From: Oasisia sp. SBJ-2009
Taxonomy: Eukaryota; Annelida; Polychaeta; Sabellida; Siboglinidae
DNA length: 64,000 nt
NCBI GenBank assembly: GCA_964017155.1
Contig: OZ024857.1
Span: forward strand, 40,925,716 to 40,989,715
Reading direction: 5' to 3'
Shown: piece by piece, positions 1 to 11,300 of the stretch
How positions within the stretch are numbered: the stretch's first letter is position 1
Layout: the number at the start of each line of letters is the position of its first letter
Translations under genes and position numbers: made by a program
Notes under the pieces: generated by a model
The model's input: only the letters and a program-made list of their open reading frames with translations
The model's database searches: none
Told to the model about the DNA's origin: nothing

Positions 1-62
1 TATTTATTATTTATAAAGCGCAATATCCAAATATGCTCAAAGCGCTGTACAATAAAATATAA
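1..62 (-). repeat. 3' tail of a dispersed SINE-like repeat
   Basis: Read on the minus strand, this stretch has a TATTGTACAGCGCTTTGAGC motif followed by a GCGCTTTATAAAT end. The same tail recurs at about 16,500-16,600 and 16,660-16,775 on the plus strand. It is probably the 3' end of a short interspersed element. The family is not identified and the copy is cut by the window edge. Confidence 0.5.
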
Positions 63-391
63 AGCTATTTATTATGCGTTAAAACTAATAATAATAATAA
101 ATACAAGTGTAAAATTAACTTTCAGATAAAAAATGTAGAAACGTTAAATTATTCATATTTAAAACTGTTAATTAAATATTATATAGAATTAACGACGATG
201 AGTAAAATAAATAAATAAATAAAACTAATTAATACCCTTTTTACATGCAAAACACATACTAAACGATGGCACATATAAATGTTAATACATAGGTGTAAAA
301 ATAAGATAAGATGAAATATGTCTAGTTGAAGCTGTCCGTGTGTGTGTCACTATGTTGCTCAAGAAGACGTTTGTCCTCAGCCCTCACACAG

Positions 392-686
392 GTGAGACAT
401 CGCATCGAGGCCCAGCGCATGGAGGCTGAGAGGAAGGAGGATGCGGAGAGACGGGGACTCCCCACTGACGACATCCACGTGGAGCCAGGCACTGTCGACT
501 GGCTGTACGGGGAGGACATGCCTGAGGCCGGCTCAGGAGACGAGGAAAACAAGGAATCACGCAGCATAGAGGTGGAAGAACTACCCATGATCAGGGCCAA
601 GGGAGAGGAGGCGGGAGCAAGTATTTTTTCGTCCGGACAAGGCACACGGCAGAAACAAGTGGCGGATATATTCATGATGGAAGAAG
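392..686 (+). CDS. DNAAF1: exon of DNAAF1-like gene (charged helix, DIF motif)
   Basis: The 3' border is AAGAAG|GTAAGG and leaves phase 1. Two acceptors compete for the 5' border: TCCTCAG ending at 380 and CACACAG ending at 391. Both keep the frame open, so the start is uncertain by 11 bases. Confidence 0.6.
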
Positions 687-3066
687 GTAAGGCGGTCCAT
701 ATGGATCTGGTCATTTGGTGATCTGTGTAATTGTCGGATCGAAGTCATTTGGTGATCTGTGTAATTGTCGGATCGAAGTCATTTGGTGATCTGTGTACCC
801 CTGGTAGTTGTCGTGTCGGAGTAATCATGCTTTAGTTGCAAATTTGTATATTTGTTAAAACCAGCAATTTGTCTTGGTTCAGTATAAGACATCGTTCATC
901 GCCTGGAATGTGTTTTAGCAGTCACATTTACAGTTGTCTTGGGGCAAGCACATCAGGATGTTGTCCCACATATAGCTGTACTTTAGGTGCTACTCACAGG
1001 CAGCTGTGTACGTGTTGCATGATTATTGTGTAGTAACTTTATGCTGAGTACTGAAGGTTGCCTATTGGAAGACTGTCATATTTGATTGGATAACAAGTTA
1101 AAATTGGTGAATTATGTAAGATTTAGTCAGTGTTATTATTTTATAGAGTAATAAATTATAGTGGCAATAGTAGCTCACTAATAGCTAATATACCATAGTA
1201 GTTTTTTTTTATAATAAACTTTATAATAAACGGAAGTGCACTGTTTTCACACGAAAGTGTACCAGCTTGTGGGAAGGTGCCTAAAACCATAGTTTAACAT
1301 ACAATGAATGTATATATTCTGTTGTGAATATTGCCTGCTGGCAAACATCTGTACTCTTGTGCTTATTGTGGCCAATTCTTTGTATTGCAGAACCTTCCAG
1401 CAATGTACAGGATGAAACAGATGACTTGGAGGTAGGATTTGATTGTATTTACCTTTTCATACACTCCAAATTCTGTTCACTCAATAACCATGTGAGTGCC
1501 AAATGTTCCACAGCAGGACATCCGATGAATGAGTGGTGTGGTGTAGAAATACATGTGGATAATATCCAATGATAGCTCAGATTAGCAATCATGGAAAAAA
1601 GTTTATTTTTATATTGTAACAGTAGTTAATATTGTCATATATTGGAATTTTGGGAAACGTGTGTTTATGGGCCTATGATTGTCAGGCATGAATTTGGAAG
1701 ACAGTGGAAAGGGTGCATTTATATTTTTCCTCAAAATGTTCTAATCTCAAATCAAACAGAACTAGTTCCACACAAAGAATAAGTCTGGTCTTCGGTGTGA
1801 GCAATTAATTCCATTACCTGCCACTGCAAACTTCAATATACATTTAAATCAGAGGTCATTCAACTCTTATAATTAAAATGTAAAAATATCCTTAAAATTT
1901 CAATTTTATGCACACCACCATGAACAATTATTTATGAATGAATTTTCTGTGTTGTGTGCCAGGACCTGCCTGACCTAGAAGATGTCGACATCAGTGAACT
2001 GGAGACAGTCGAGACACAAGCATCTCGGGTGAGTGACCAACAGTTGATCAAACAATGGACATGAAACAATTTAAAAAAAAATGTATTAGTATAAATGAAG
2101 AACTATTATAATTGATGTTTGATCTCTTCAGTATAGTAATGCATAGATAACAAATAATAATTGTAGTTTATGTGGCTTAGTTTCAGTGCCCATAATTTGG
2201 GGGTAGATCGAGTTTCAACGAGATGTGGGGAAAGTTGGCAAACGTTCAGAGTACTGAATTTTGCCAACAATGATTTGATCTCTTGTGTGGGTTGGGGGGG
2301 TAGATGGGTGGAGGGAGGGAGGGAGGGAGGGAGGGCACATTTCAGTGAACAGTTGTAGGTCATATAACATCACCTGTGACATAGTTTTAGACACATCCTG
2401 TGATCAACCATGTTTCTAGTAGCATACCCACTGGTATGTCACCGTTTTAATAACAAAACTATAAAACCACAATTTTCTTTACCAATGAACATGTTTTATG
2501 ATAAAATGAGTTGTTTTACTGACTGTGACATTGTATGTACCGTGCAGCCATCCTACCGACCCGTGATCGAGGAGTTAGAAAACGAGGAGGAAGACGAGAG
2601 CGAAGACGAAGGCATTGACAATGAGGATGAGGCAATATGCGAGCCGCCTCTCACTGAAATCTCAACAAAGCCGGAACTACCATCGAATGAGCCCAAATCG
2701 TCACGGATCCTAATTGAAGAGATCCACTCCGATGACATTGCGTGTGACATGACGCTGGATGCTGAGAGCATGACAGCCGCAGGTGACGGCGGTAGGGTGA
2801 GGCATGTCTGGGGGCCAGAGACACAGGAAGCATCTGTCGCAGAGGCAAACCATACAGAAGACATGAAGGTACCAGAGACCCAGGGAACAAAAGAAGAAAT
2901 AGAAGTAGTCGCGGAGGAGACGGAATGTGAAGGAAGCTGTGGAGACAGCGAGAAAGTCAAGGGAGACGCAGGGTTAACGCAGCAGGAACAAAACGCAAAA
3001 TCGGTAGCGGCATCTGGTACAACAGAACGCGAGAAGTTGGACATGGATCTGGAAAGTTTGGATTAA
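392..3066 (+). CDS. DNAAF1: DNAAF1/LRRC50-like axonemal dynein assembly factor, C-terminal part (5' end outside window)
   Basis: Four plus-strand exons join in frame: about 392-686, 1391-1431, 1963-2028 and 2548-3066 (stop TAA), giving the last ~306 residues. The first exon starts with a charged helix (RHRIEAQRMEAERKEDAERR), then a conserved-looking GTVDWLYG and an ASIF...VADIF segment. The next exons carry DETDDLE and DLPDLEDVDISELE, followed by YRPVIEELENEEEDE and an acidic, low-complexity tail. Vertebrate DNAAF1, as I recall it, has the same C-terminal landmarks: DDLPDLED, an SNIF...FTDIF pair and RPLIQELSDED. Its N-terminal leucine-rich repeats would lie upstream of position 1. In that family the protein is cytoplasmic and helps pre-assemble outer and inner dynein arms of motile cilia. 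The identification rests on short motifs, so another acidic ciliary protein is possible. Phases (1, 0, 0) are consistent across all junctions. Confidence 0.6.
711..803 (+). repeat. 34-bp tandem repeat, about 2.7 copies
   Basis: The segment beginning TCATTTGGTGATCTGTGTAA recurs at 711, 745 and 779. It lies 25 bases inside an intron of the DNAAF1-like gene, directly after the donor at 687. Confidence 0.85.
1391..1431 (+). CDS. DNAAF1: 41-bp exon of DNAAF1-like gene
   Basis: TTGCAG precedes it and GTAGGA follows. It completes the split Glu codon from the previous exon and encodes PSSNVQDETDDLE, ending in phase 0. Confidence 0.6.
1963..2028 (+). CDS. DNAAF1: 66-bp exon of DNAAF1-like gene (DLPDLED motif)
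   Basis: Bounded by TGCCAG and GTGAGT. It encodes DLPDLEDVDISELETVETQA plus two residues; the DLPDLED core is the best single match to DNAAF1 proteins. Confidence 0.65.
2548..3066 (+). CDS. DNAAF1: terminal exon of DNAAF1-like gene
   Basis: CGTGCAG precedes it and a TAA ends it at 3066. It encodes 172 residues, very rich in Glu and Asp, with no cysteine-based or membrane motif. An AATAAA at 3463-3468 is a likely poly(A) signal. Confidence 0.65.
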   Translation, partial: PSYRPVIEELENEEEDESEDEGIDNEDEAICEPPLTEISTKPELPSNEPKSSRILIEEIHSDDIACDMTLDAESMTAAGDGGRVRHVWGPETQEASVAEANHTEDMKVPETQGTKEEIEVVAEETECEGSCGDSEKVKGDAGLTQQEQNAKSVAASGTTEREKLDMDLESLD

Positions 3067-3462
3067 GTTATCTTGTGATAATTCATTTCTCTTGCATTTG
3101 TTTGCTTAGTTGACTTTGAAATGACTAGTGTTTGATTTGGTTTGTTTTGTGATACTTGGATGATAGTTTTATGAATGCTGAATACAATTGCAGGGAGCTA
3201 TTGCTGTAAGAAATTCTGATGCATGGTACATTTATTTTCAGAAGGAACACTTGAAATCCCTGAACCGACCTCTACTGTTTTATATATTCGTGCATTTTAG
3301 GAACAGTTTGACCAAACTTCATCACATTCCATATAGCGAGGTGCCGTTGTACATTTTATTCCATTCAAAAACACTCCCTTGTTTGTGATGTGTGAAACTG
3401 ACCGGTTGTTCTTTGGATGATGCAGAGTGAACTTCGTGGAAATTTTACTAAGCTACAGCACA

Positions 3463-3468
3463 AATAAA
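3463..3468 (+). terminator. candidate poly(A) signal of DNAAF1-like gene
   Basis: AATAAA lies 397 bases after the stop codon, with a second overlapping AATAAA just after it. No other gene in this orientation follows before the convergent V-ATPase gene. Confidence 0.5.
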
Positions 3469-5262
3469 AATAAATACTCGACAATTAATCTGTGTTACTA
3501 ATGTGAAACAAACAAAATAATGACATATCAAGTGTTGAATTTTTATTCTTCTGTCAGTATAAGTCAGCAGTTATTAATACAAAAGTGTACTTGAAGTTGG
3601 CAGTTATTAAAATGAAAGAAATACTATAAATGTTGTTAATGTGTTTCTTTATTTACGTATACTCTATCTGTGCTGTACAACAGACAAAAGCCATGTCACA
3701 CTTGCCTGTGTATACAATTATAAATCCTATATTAGAACAGTACATTCCTCACGGCAATATATACATTTAACTTCAACAAATTATTGATACCACTAAGCAA
3801 AATATACACTGGTTTTGTTCATAACTTACACTGGTTTTGTTCACTACTGCTTCAACAGAACCATTGAATTTACAATATTGATTAAACACAATGTGAGAAT
3901 CCTTGACACAGTTGTAATAGTGATCTTGTCTTGTGCGTTATGTAGTTTGATGTTACAGATATATTCCGTGGGACACTACATCACACACAATTACTATATT
4001 TAATTGTGAATCTTTCTGGAAACCCTGAACCAAAAGAACCATAAATGCCACATATTGCACTGGTTAAACAGGCTTAGGGGTCAAGTTATCTCACAACAAA
4101 ATTGTAAAAACTAATGTTCGTGTATTTCATACAATGTCAGCTCAAAGAAACTTGTTTTTTACGTTTGTAATGCGTAATATTGTTAATTTTACATAACTAA
4201 CAAAATCATCATGCTGTGTCAACACCTAGATTTGTGCAGAGAAGTGTGTTATTTAGGCATACATGTGTTATCTAAGCATATGATTATCTAAAATTACAAC
4301 CAAATACACATTGTCAGCAAGTCCGGCCAAGTCTATGCGGACACAACTATTTATATACAAATCACAAGCATTTTTTCAGCACCTGTTTTGAACTTCTGTC
4401 AATATACAAACTAAATTTTCAAATATCCATCATTTTCATCAAGATCCTCAATCACATTTGCATGTAGAACAAACGAATAACTTAATGGAGCATTTATATT
4501 CAGAATGTCATGACAACATGTTAAGCCTTGCGCAATGGTTAATTCTAATAATCGCTTAACATGATATCTCTCTGATGACAAGATATTTAAACCTTTCTGC
4601 AAGAAAAAACATGGTCGCCATGGTAATGTACAGAGTGTAAACAGTATGTATTGTCCCGTAAACAAGAACCCATGTTGTGATCTATCTACACGTATATAGA
4701 AACACACAAAATGTTGCACAAGTGTTCATCATTTTACATCACCCAAATCAGCAGGAGTAGTTTTGCAACTTATATGCTCACATTCAATTTGGCACCAGCA
4801 TTACAGTTTGGTTAATAAATGCATACCTTCTCTGTCAACCTGCAGGCTATTCCCGATGACACTTCACAATGGCAGTGAGATATTAGTGAAGCCTACACAA
4901 CTAGGAATCCAGCGTCTAAATGTATAATTATTTATAAATGCTACGTCACACCTTTCAGTATACACTTTCAGTAAAACTAACATCACTGAGCCATTCCCAT
5001 CTGTTAATCAAACACAGTTTCAATTAGTTTATATGGACCATCACATCGGGACGTTAGATTTGAGAATGTGCAATTGTTTTATTTTTACCAACAAGAAAAC
5101 AAAGCGCCAACTTTAGGTGTGACCTGTGTAATTGTTGCCGATGTTAATCATGATTCTAATGGAATGTTTCCCACCATCCGATATAATCTACACACATAAC
5201 TAATGAGTTGAGCCTGTGAGAAGGGTTGAACCGGGCCAACCAGATGGCTTCTGGTCGCCGCC
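3469..5262. other. intergenic stretch between two convergent genes
   Basis: AT-rich sequence with no supported exon. It holds the 3' UTR of the minus-strand V-ATPase C gene up to about 5,078 and otherwise shows nothing I can name. Confidence 0.6.
5078..5083 (-). terminator. candidate poly(A) signal of V-ATPase C gene
   Basis: TTTATT on the plus strand reads AATAAA on the minus strand, about 180 bases beyond the stop codon at 5263-5265. Confidence 0.5.
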
Positions 5263-5361
5263 TCATAACTTGTTCTCCACCATGTCTATGTTGATCTTGT
5301 AGTAGATGTAGGGATAGTAGTCTGCCTGCCCAAGGGTGATGCCCGGAATGTCAACCATCTG
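5263..5361 (-). CDS. ATP6V1C: V-ATPase C terminal exon
   Basis: Encodes (Q)[15 protein letters not shown]...NIDMVENKL and a TGA. The acceptor is a CAGCAG (NAGNAG) tandem, so one Gln may be present or absent. Confidence 0.93.
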   Translation of the reverse strand, partial: QMVDIPGITLGQADYYPYIYYKINIDMVENKL

Positions 5362-8300
5362 CTGAAAGCACATGCATATAGGTAGGTTAAACACATTCTG
5401 AGATCAATAAAGCAAGTATCTTTTAACCTATAAGAACACATCATGAATTTACTGTTGTTATAAATATTCAGGTCGCAATTCCGACAGCATGAACACAGTT
5501 TTTTTTCTTATTTTTCGAGATGGGGAGTGCATAGTAAAGTAAACACCTACTCTAAGAGTGATATGTAGTTTTTCTGGCAAAGATACTAGGGAGAGAGAAA
5601 CAATGGTTTTTAGTCTTTCTTCTTGAAGAAACACGCAACTGTGTTTGAGTTTTAAATGGAAGAAGACAGCCATTCCCTTACATCTTGATCACGGATGCCT
5701 GCAGGCAAACCGGAAGTCAGGCATTAAAAACAATCTAGCAAAGAATTACGAAAAATGAAAGACACGAACTAGGGTTGTTGGATGGGCAGAGATAAAGTGA
5801 CCTGGAGAAGAAGTACAGTATCCTCACTGACTATGAGACCTTAGTCAAGGAAAGGTATTACAAGTATCTCTTATGTAGGTGACACTGGAGGTGACAGCTG
5901 TACTCACTTCCTGCTTGGAGTCGTTGGAGTTGGAGCTGTCGAGGTGGGCGTAGAGGTTGTTGAGGACTTCTCTCAGTCGCTTGGTCTGGCGCTTCTGAGG
6001 CTCCATCAACATCGCCTGGAAGTTCACCGGCAGACCATACCTACAGCAACAACACGGCTACAACAACATCGCCTGGAAGTTCATTGGCAGACCGTACCTA
6101 CAGCAACAACATGGCTACAACAACATCGCCTGGAAGTTCACCGGCAGACCATACCTACAGCAACAACATGGCTACAACAACATCGCCTGGAAGTTCACCG
6201 GCAGACTGTACCTACAGCAACAACACGGCTACAACAACATCGCCTGGAAGTTCATTGACAGACCGTACCTACAGCAACAACACGGCTACAACAACATCGC
6301 CTGGAAGTTCACTGGCAGACCATACCTACAGCAACAACATGGCTACAACAACATTGCCTGGAAGTTCACTGGCAGACCGTACCTACAGCAACAACACGGC
6401 TACAACAACATCGCCTGGAAGTTCACCGGCAGACCGTACCTACAGCAACAACATGGCTACAACATCACCTGGAAGTTCACCGGCAGACCGTACCTACAGC
6501 AACAACACGGCTACAACAACATCGCCTGGAAGTTCACTGGCAGACAGTACCTACAGCAACAACATGGCTACAACAACATCGCCTGGAAGTTCACCGGCAG
6601 ACCGTACCTACAGCAATAAGCTACATCAGTATGGCGAAGACATAGGAAAATGCAGACACATGTTTGTTGGTCATGATCACCAGTGACTGCGCATGATGCG
6701 ATTGGCTCGTTGTCACAACAACAATTTTGTTGTGTTGCTGATTGGCATATAGTAGCAACATTGTGCAATCTACCCACATATATTAACAACAAAAGTCTTG
6801 CTGATTCAATTGTCAAATTGGCCAGACTTTTGTTGTGTTGGTCTGGACAACAAAAGATAAGTTTTAGAAAGTTTTTACTAAGGCAAAATGTCTGACTTAC
6901 AACAAAACTTGTACAGAGTACGCTGGCTTAAGATGTAAACACTGACTGGAATCACTGAGAAGACAGCTGTCTTGCATTGAGGTGACAGATGAAGACATGT
7001 TTGCTACAGTAAGGGATAGCACATGGTGTTATTATATCTGTCTTGTCATGCTAACTTACCGTAGTACAGATTCAACAAATGCTCTCAGTGCCTTGATGTG
7101 GATCCAGGCTGTAAACGCCTCACTGAAGTTCACCTTCAACCAGCGCACCAGTGGGCCCTGAAACACACAAATACAAGGTCAGTGTCACAGTGCACTGGTA
7201 GACCCTAAAACACCCACATATATGGTCAGTGTGTCAGCTAAAAGGACATCTCACACCATGCTACACTGACTTTTTGGATGATGGAGACTTGCATCAAACA
7301 TCTGTGTAATCAATACCGATTAACTGCACGACCTGCTTTTAGGTAGGTTGACATGGCCTGTACTCTGGTCTACATGACCTGCTTCAAAGTCGACATGACC
7401 TGCATCAAGGCTTAGATCAGCACTTTTGCTTAAATATCTCACCAGGGAAATCACTCATTACATATTGACTGTGACTCTGACAACAGCCAGTATGGAATGG
7501 TTTGAAGACAACAATGGCAGCAACCAATATGTCTGACTGGAGGTTGATACTGGCAGCAACAAATCGCTATGACACTGAGGGTGACACATATAATAACCAA
7601 TCAATATTTGCTGCAATAGCAACCACATAGTACTAGTCATCAACTCACAAACTGTTTCTTCTTGTCCGAGGCCAGTTTTGTGAGTTCGTTCTTCCCCGCG
7701 TTCACTTCATCCTCATTGTACACAAAGTCACGCACTGTGAACCTGCGCACAGAAGCTGACATCAGTCACACTGATGGTAACATTGCAGAAAGTTTGTTTG
7801 GTCAAATGATTCATAGGATTCTCATAATTTAGCAACATAAATGTCACTGCTGCATGTAGTGCTGTTGTTCGTTGTTTCAAGTAGTTAGCTTAGTGGGAGC
7901 TAGAACATCGAGAGTTCCTTACCAAGTTTTCAACAACAGAGAATGCACAAAGCAAAATGAGTTGCAAAATTGTAAAACAGAGTTCTATATCATTTGTCCA
8001 TTTGACTGACAAATTGCTTACAAACTGTACCTAATTTGTTGAAATATATTTCTTTTTTATTTTGACTAAAATGAAGCCAACTTTAAAAAATGTTAAAAAA
8101 AAACCAGAAATGGATCACAATGCCCACAGCAACTAAATATTAATAATTTTACCATTTTACTATTCATTTTAATAATTTTCAGAGGAAAATATACTGGACT
8201 TGAGAACATATTTTATATGGAATACATATGTGAAATGACCTCGACTATTTTTGGCTTGCATGCAGAACATGCCTTTGTAACTTCACATCAAGTTTGCTGT

Positions 8301-11300
8301 GACAGGTGATGTCAATAAAGATGAATATGCACCGTACTTACTTGTTAGTACGGCAGTGTGTCTTGTATTCATCAACCACCTTGAGGAAGAGTGTCACTGT
8401 GAACAGACCGTGCTCCTTGTCCTCAAAGACCAACCTGACACACAGGAGACAGTTGACATTTAAGCAGCCTTGCATGGAACATAATTCAACCTTCATAGAA
8501 GGGCCCTTGTGTGAACTTTGTTCTGCGTGTATGTATGTGTGTGCATGCATGCATGCTTGCTTGCATACGTGTCTGTGAATGTATAACCATCATTGATATA
8601 AGATGAGAGCAACACACAATTAATTTTAGTGTTGCTTTTTATCTTTCATAGTAATATAAGCCATGTTGATAAAATACATGTACAGTGGAATGTCCCCTTG
8701 GTATTAGGGTTATCTACAAAACTGGGCAAGTGACCTTAACTAAGGCGTTCCAATACCGCGGTTCCTCCGTACTGTGTTTCTATTATTTGAACTACTGCTG
8801 CTGATAAAAAACCAGTGTGCGGTACTCACTTGCTGGAGCGGGGCACCACCATGTCGCTGAGCTTCTCGTACTGGGCGTACCAGTCCCGGTATCCACTCCT
8901 GTCAAACAGATGTAACATTATAGCGGTTAGCACATTTGCCTGGCATGGTGTATTTGGTGTAAAACATGGCTGTCAACACTGGGGATTGTATCCCTCATGA
9001 CTTGGAAATCACATTAAATGTTGGTCCCAACTAAAAAAAGAATCACTGACAAGCACTCTGACAATGTCCACCCTCAGTGCCAGCATAGAGTAGAGACATC
9101 ACAGGTTCATAACACTGTTACCACAATATACAGGTTAGTCAGTTAATATAAATCTGCCGACTGCCAGAAACAATGAGACCTATAACACAGAGTCCTCATC
9201 ACCTGTCACATGCTCACCTGTGTTCATTTGCAATAAGCTGATTGACAGTCAACTCAAAACTTTCCATTTTATCTTATTTATACTACTTTCTTTCAAAACC
9301 AAACTTTTTTCCCCCCTCAGTTTGACTGATCTCTTGCCAGTTCCTGCCCTCCTGGCTTATTGCTTGTTGAAACATGAAGCTTCACGGTTGGTGTCACATG
9401 TAATGTTTAGTAAATAGGATTACTGGAATTTCTTCGATAGATAATGAAGATGAAAGATAATGACAATGAAAGAAAACAACTGATTCAACAATCTCCAGTA
9501 TGGTGTAGTCAACTACGACAATAGTCTTGTGTGAATTATTCTGTCCACCAACTTTGATAAATCTGTCAGAAAAGCTCAAGATGGAGCTATGTGGAGTGTG
9601 ACTTGTTACCTGGGAACAACGACCAGTAGTGTGGTGAGTTACCTGGGAACAACGACCAGTAGTGTGGTGAGGTACTCCGAGTCCTGCACAAAGTCTTCCT
9701 TCCTCACCAGGTCGGCCACACTCCGGGTCAGCAAACTGCCGCTGTAACAGAAACCATCAAAGTTTCTGATTCTGATGATTTGTAGTACAAAACCCCTACT
9801 GGGGCATCACGCACTAGTGAGGGTGGTTGGTTTCAGGATGGCTGGCTTCATGTTATCTGGAAGTGGAATAAGAGTATGTGTGCTTGGGAATGTGGAATTA
9901 GGATGGGGTGGGTGGGGAAAAGTACAATTTAATGTTGGGGGATGATATGGGTGTGGTAGGGATGGGATGTGGAGGGAGGCTGGGGTGGTGGGGTATGTTG
10001 TCTATTAGAGGTGCCTCAAGGGTGCAGTTGTCAGGTTAATATCCTGCAATGCACCCTTGAAGGTGTCAAGACTGTTGTGGGTAAACACGTTAGGTGGAAG
10101 TTTGTTCCACTGGGCTATTGTTCCGGGGAAAAAACTGTATTTATAATAGTTGTGAGAGGTGGATATTTGTCTGTATTTGTGTGGGTGGTTGGATCTTGTT
10201 TGGCTGTGTCCGGGTATGAGGTATTGATTGGGATTGATGTCTACAAGATTGTTGGTAATTTTGCACAGTGTGCAAAGTCTGGCCTCAGCCCTCCTCTGGT
10301 CCAGGGTTGGCCAGGAGAGGGCAGAGGCCAACGTGCATCCAGATGTCTCCCAGCTGTAATTGTGGGCCACGAATCAAAGTGACTCTTTTGCTGCTGGGTC
10401 ACTGCTCTTTATTACACAATACAATATCCTTTAATAGTCTCACATAGAGGAAATTCTTGTGATAAATATTCACATAACACAACGATATTAGTAGTGACAA
10501 TTAGTAGTGATAGTGCAAAGTTGTAGGAAAGTAGTTCGCCCCATTGTATCCCCCCATCCCTCCCCGGTCATTTTCCCCTCCCCGATTTTGCGTTTAGTAG
10601 CCTAACAGACAATAGACATGCCCAATAGACATGCAAGTAAACAATGAGTAGCATTCAGTATCTATAGGACTTGTAATTATAATATAATGTAATCACTTCT
10701 ATACTGCCTACATCATTATAAATTCAAGCTCATGGGTGCAACAAGCAAAATTGTTATGCATAATCCTAAATAGGGACAAGCAAGTGTCACCATTGGAGCA
10801 TGGACCACCAAAAAGTTATGGTAGAAATAGAATCTCAAACAAATATGTTTTTTAGTTATTTTCTTTTACAAAAAGTGGCTATAATTTATGAATGTAAGAG
10901 TTGATTCCAGATTGTTGGCCCAGCTACAGAGAAAGCATGTTTGACAATATTGAGTTTAGTTTTAGGAACAAAAAGTTGTTTAGAAATGTGGAAATATGGA
11001 GGCAATCACGACCAGGCATGAGAATCCAATACGCTTGAACCTTTGATGGGCAGTTGAAATTTGCTTGGTTCAGTGTTTTCCATACCAGTGAAAAGCCAGG
11101 TATGTCTTCCTCTATTAATATGGGTATTGGTGTAAGATTATTGGCTGATATGATCTATACTGCTACCTTCAACAGGCTGATATTTATAACAGTAATTCAA
11201 CAGGTAATAAAGAGAATACCCGACCCATAAATTTATAGTGATTTAACCGTGTAATGCCAGTGCACCTCAAATAAGTTGACAGACAGTGACAGTCAGTGAC

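Noticed and set aside
6084..6686. Plus-strand 200-codon frame with 19-residue repeats ([15 protein letters not shown])
   Set aside because: It is the antisense shadow of the 57-bp array derived from a V-ATPase C exon; length 57 is a multiple of three, so openness is automatic.
10005..10382. Opposite plus-strand frame ([15 protein letters not shown]...)
   Set aside because: It is the antisense of the retrotransposon C-terminal fragment, which has clear family motifs on the minus strand.
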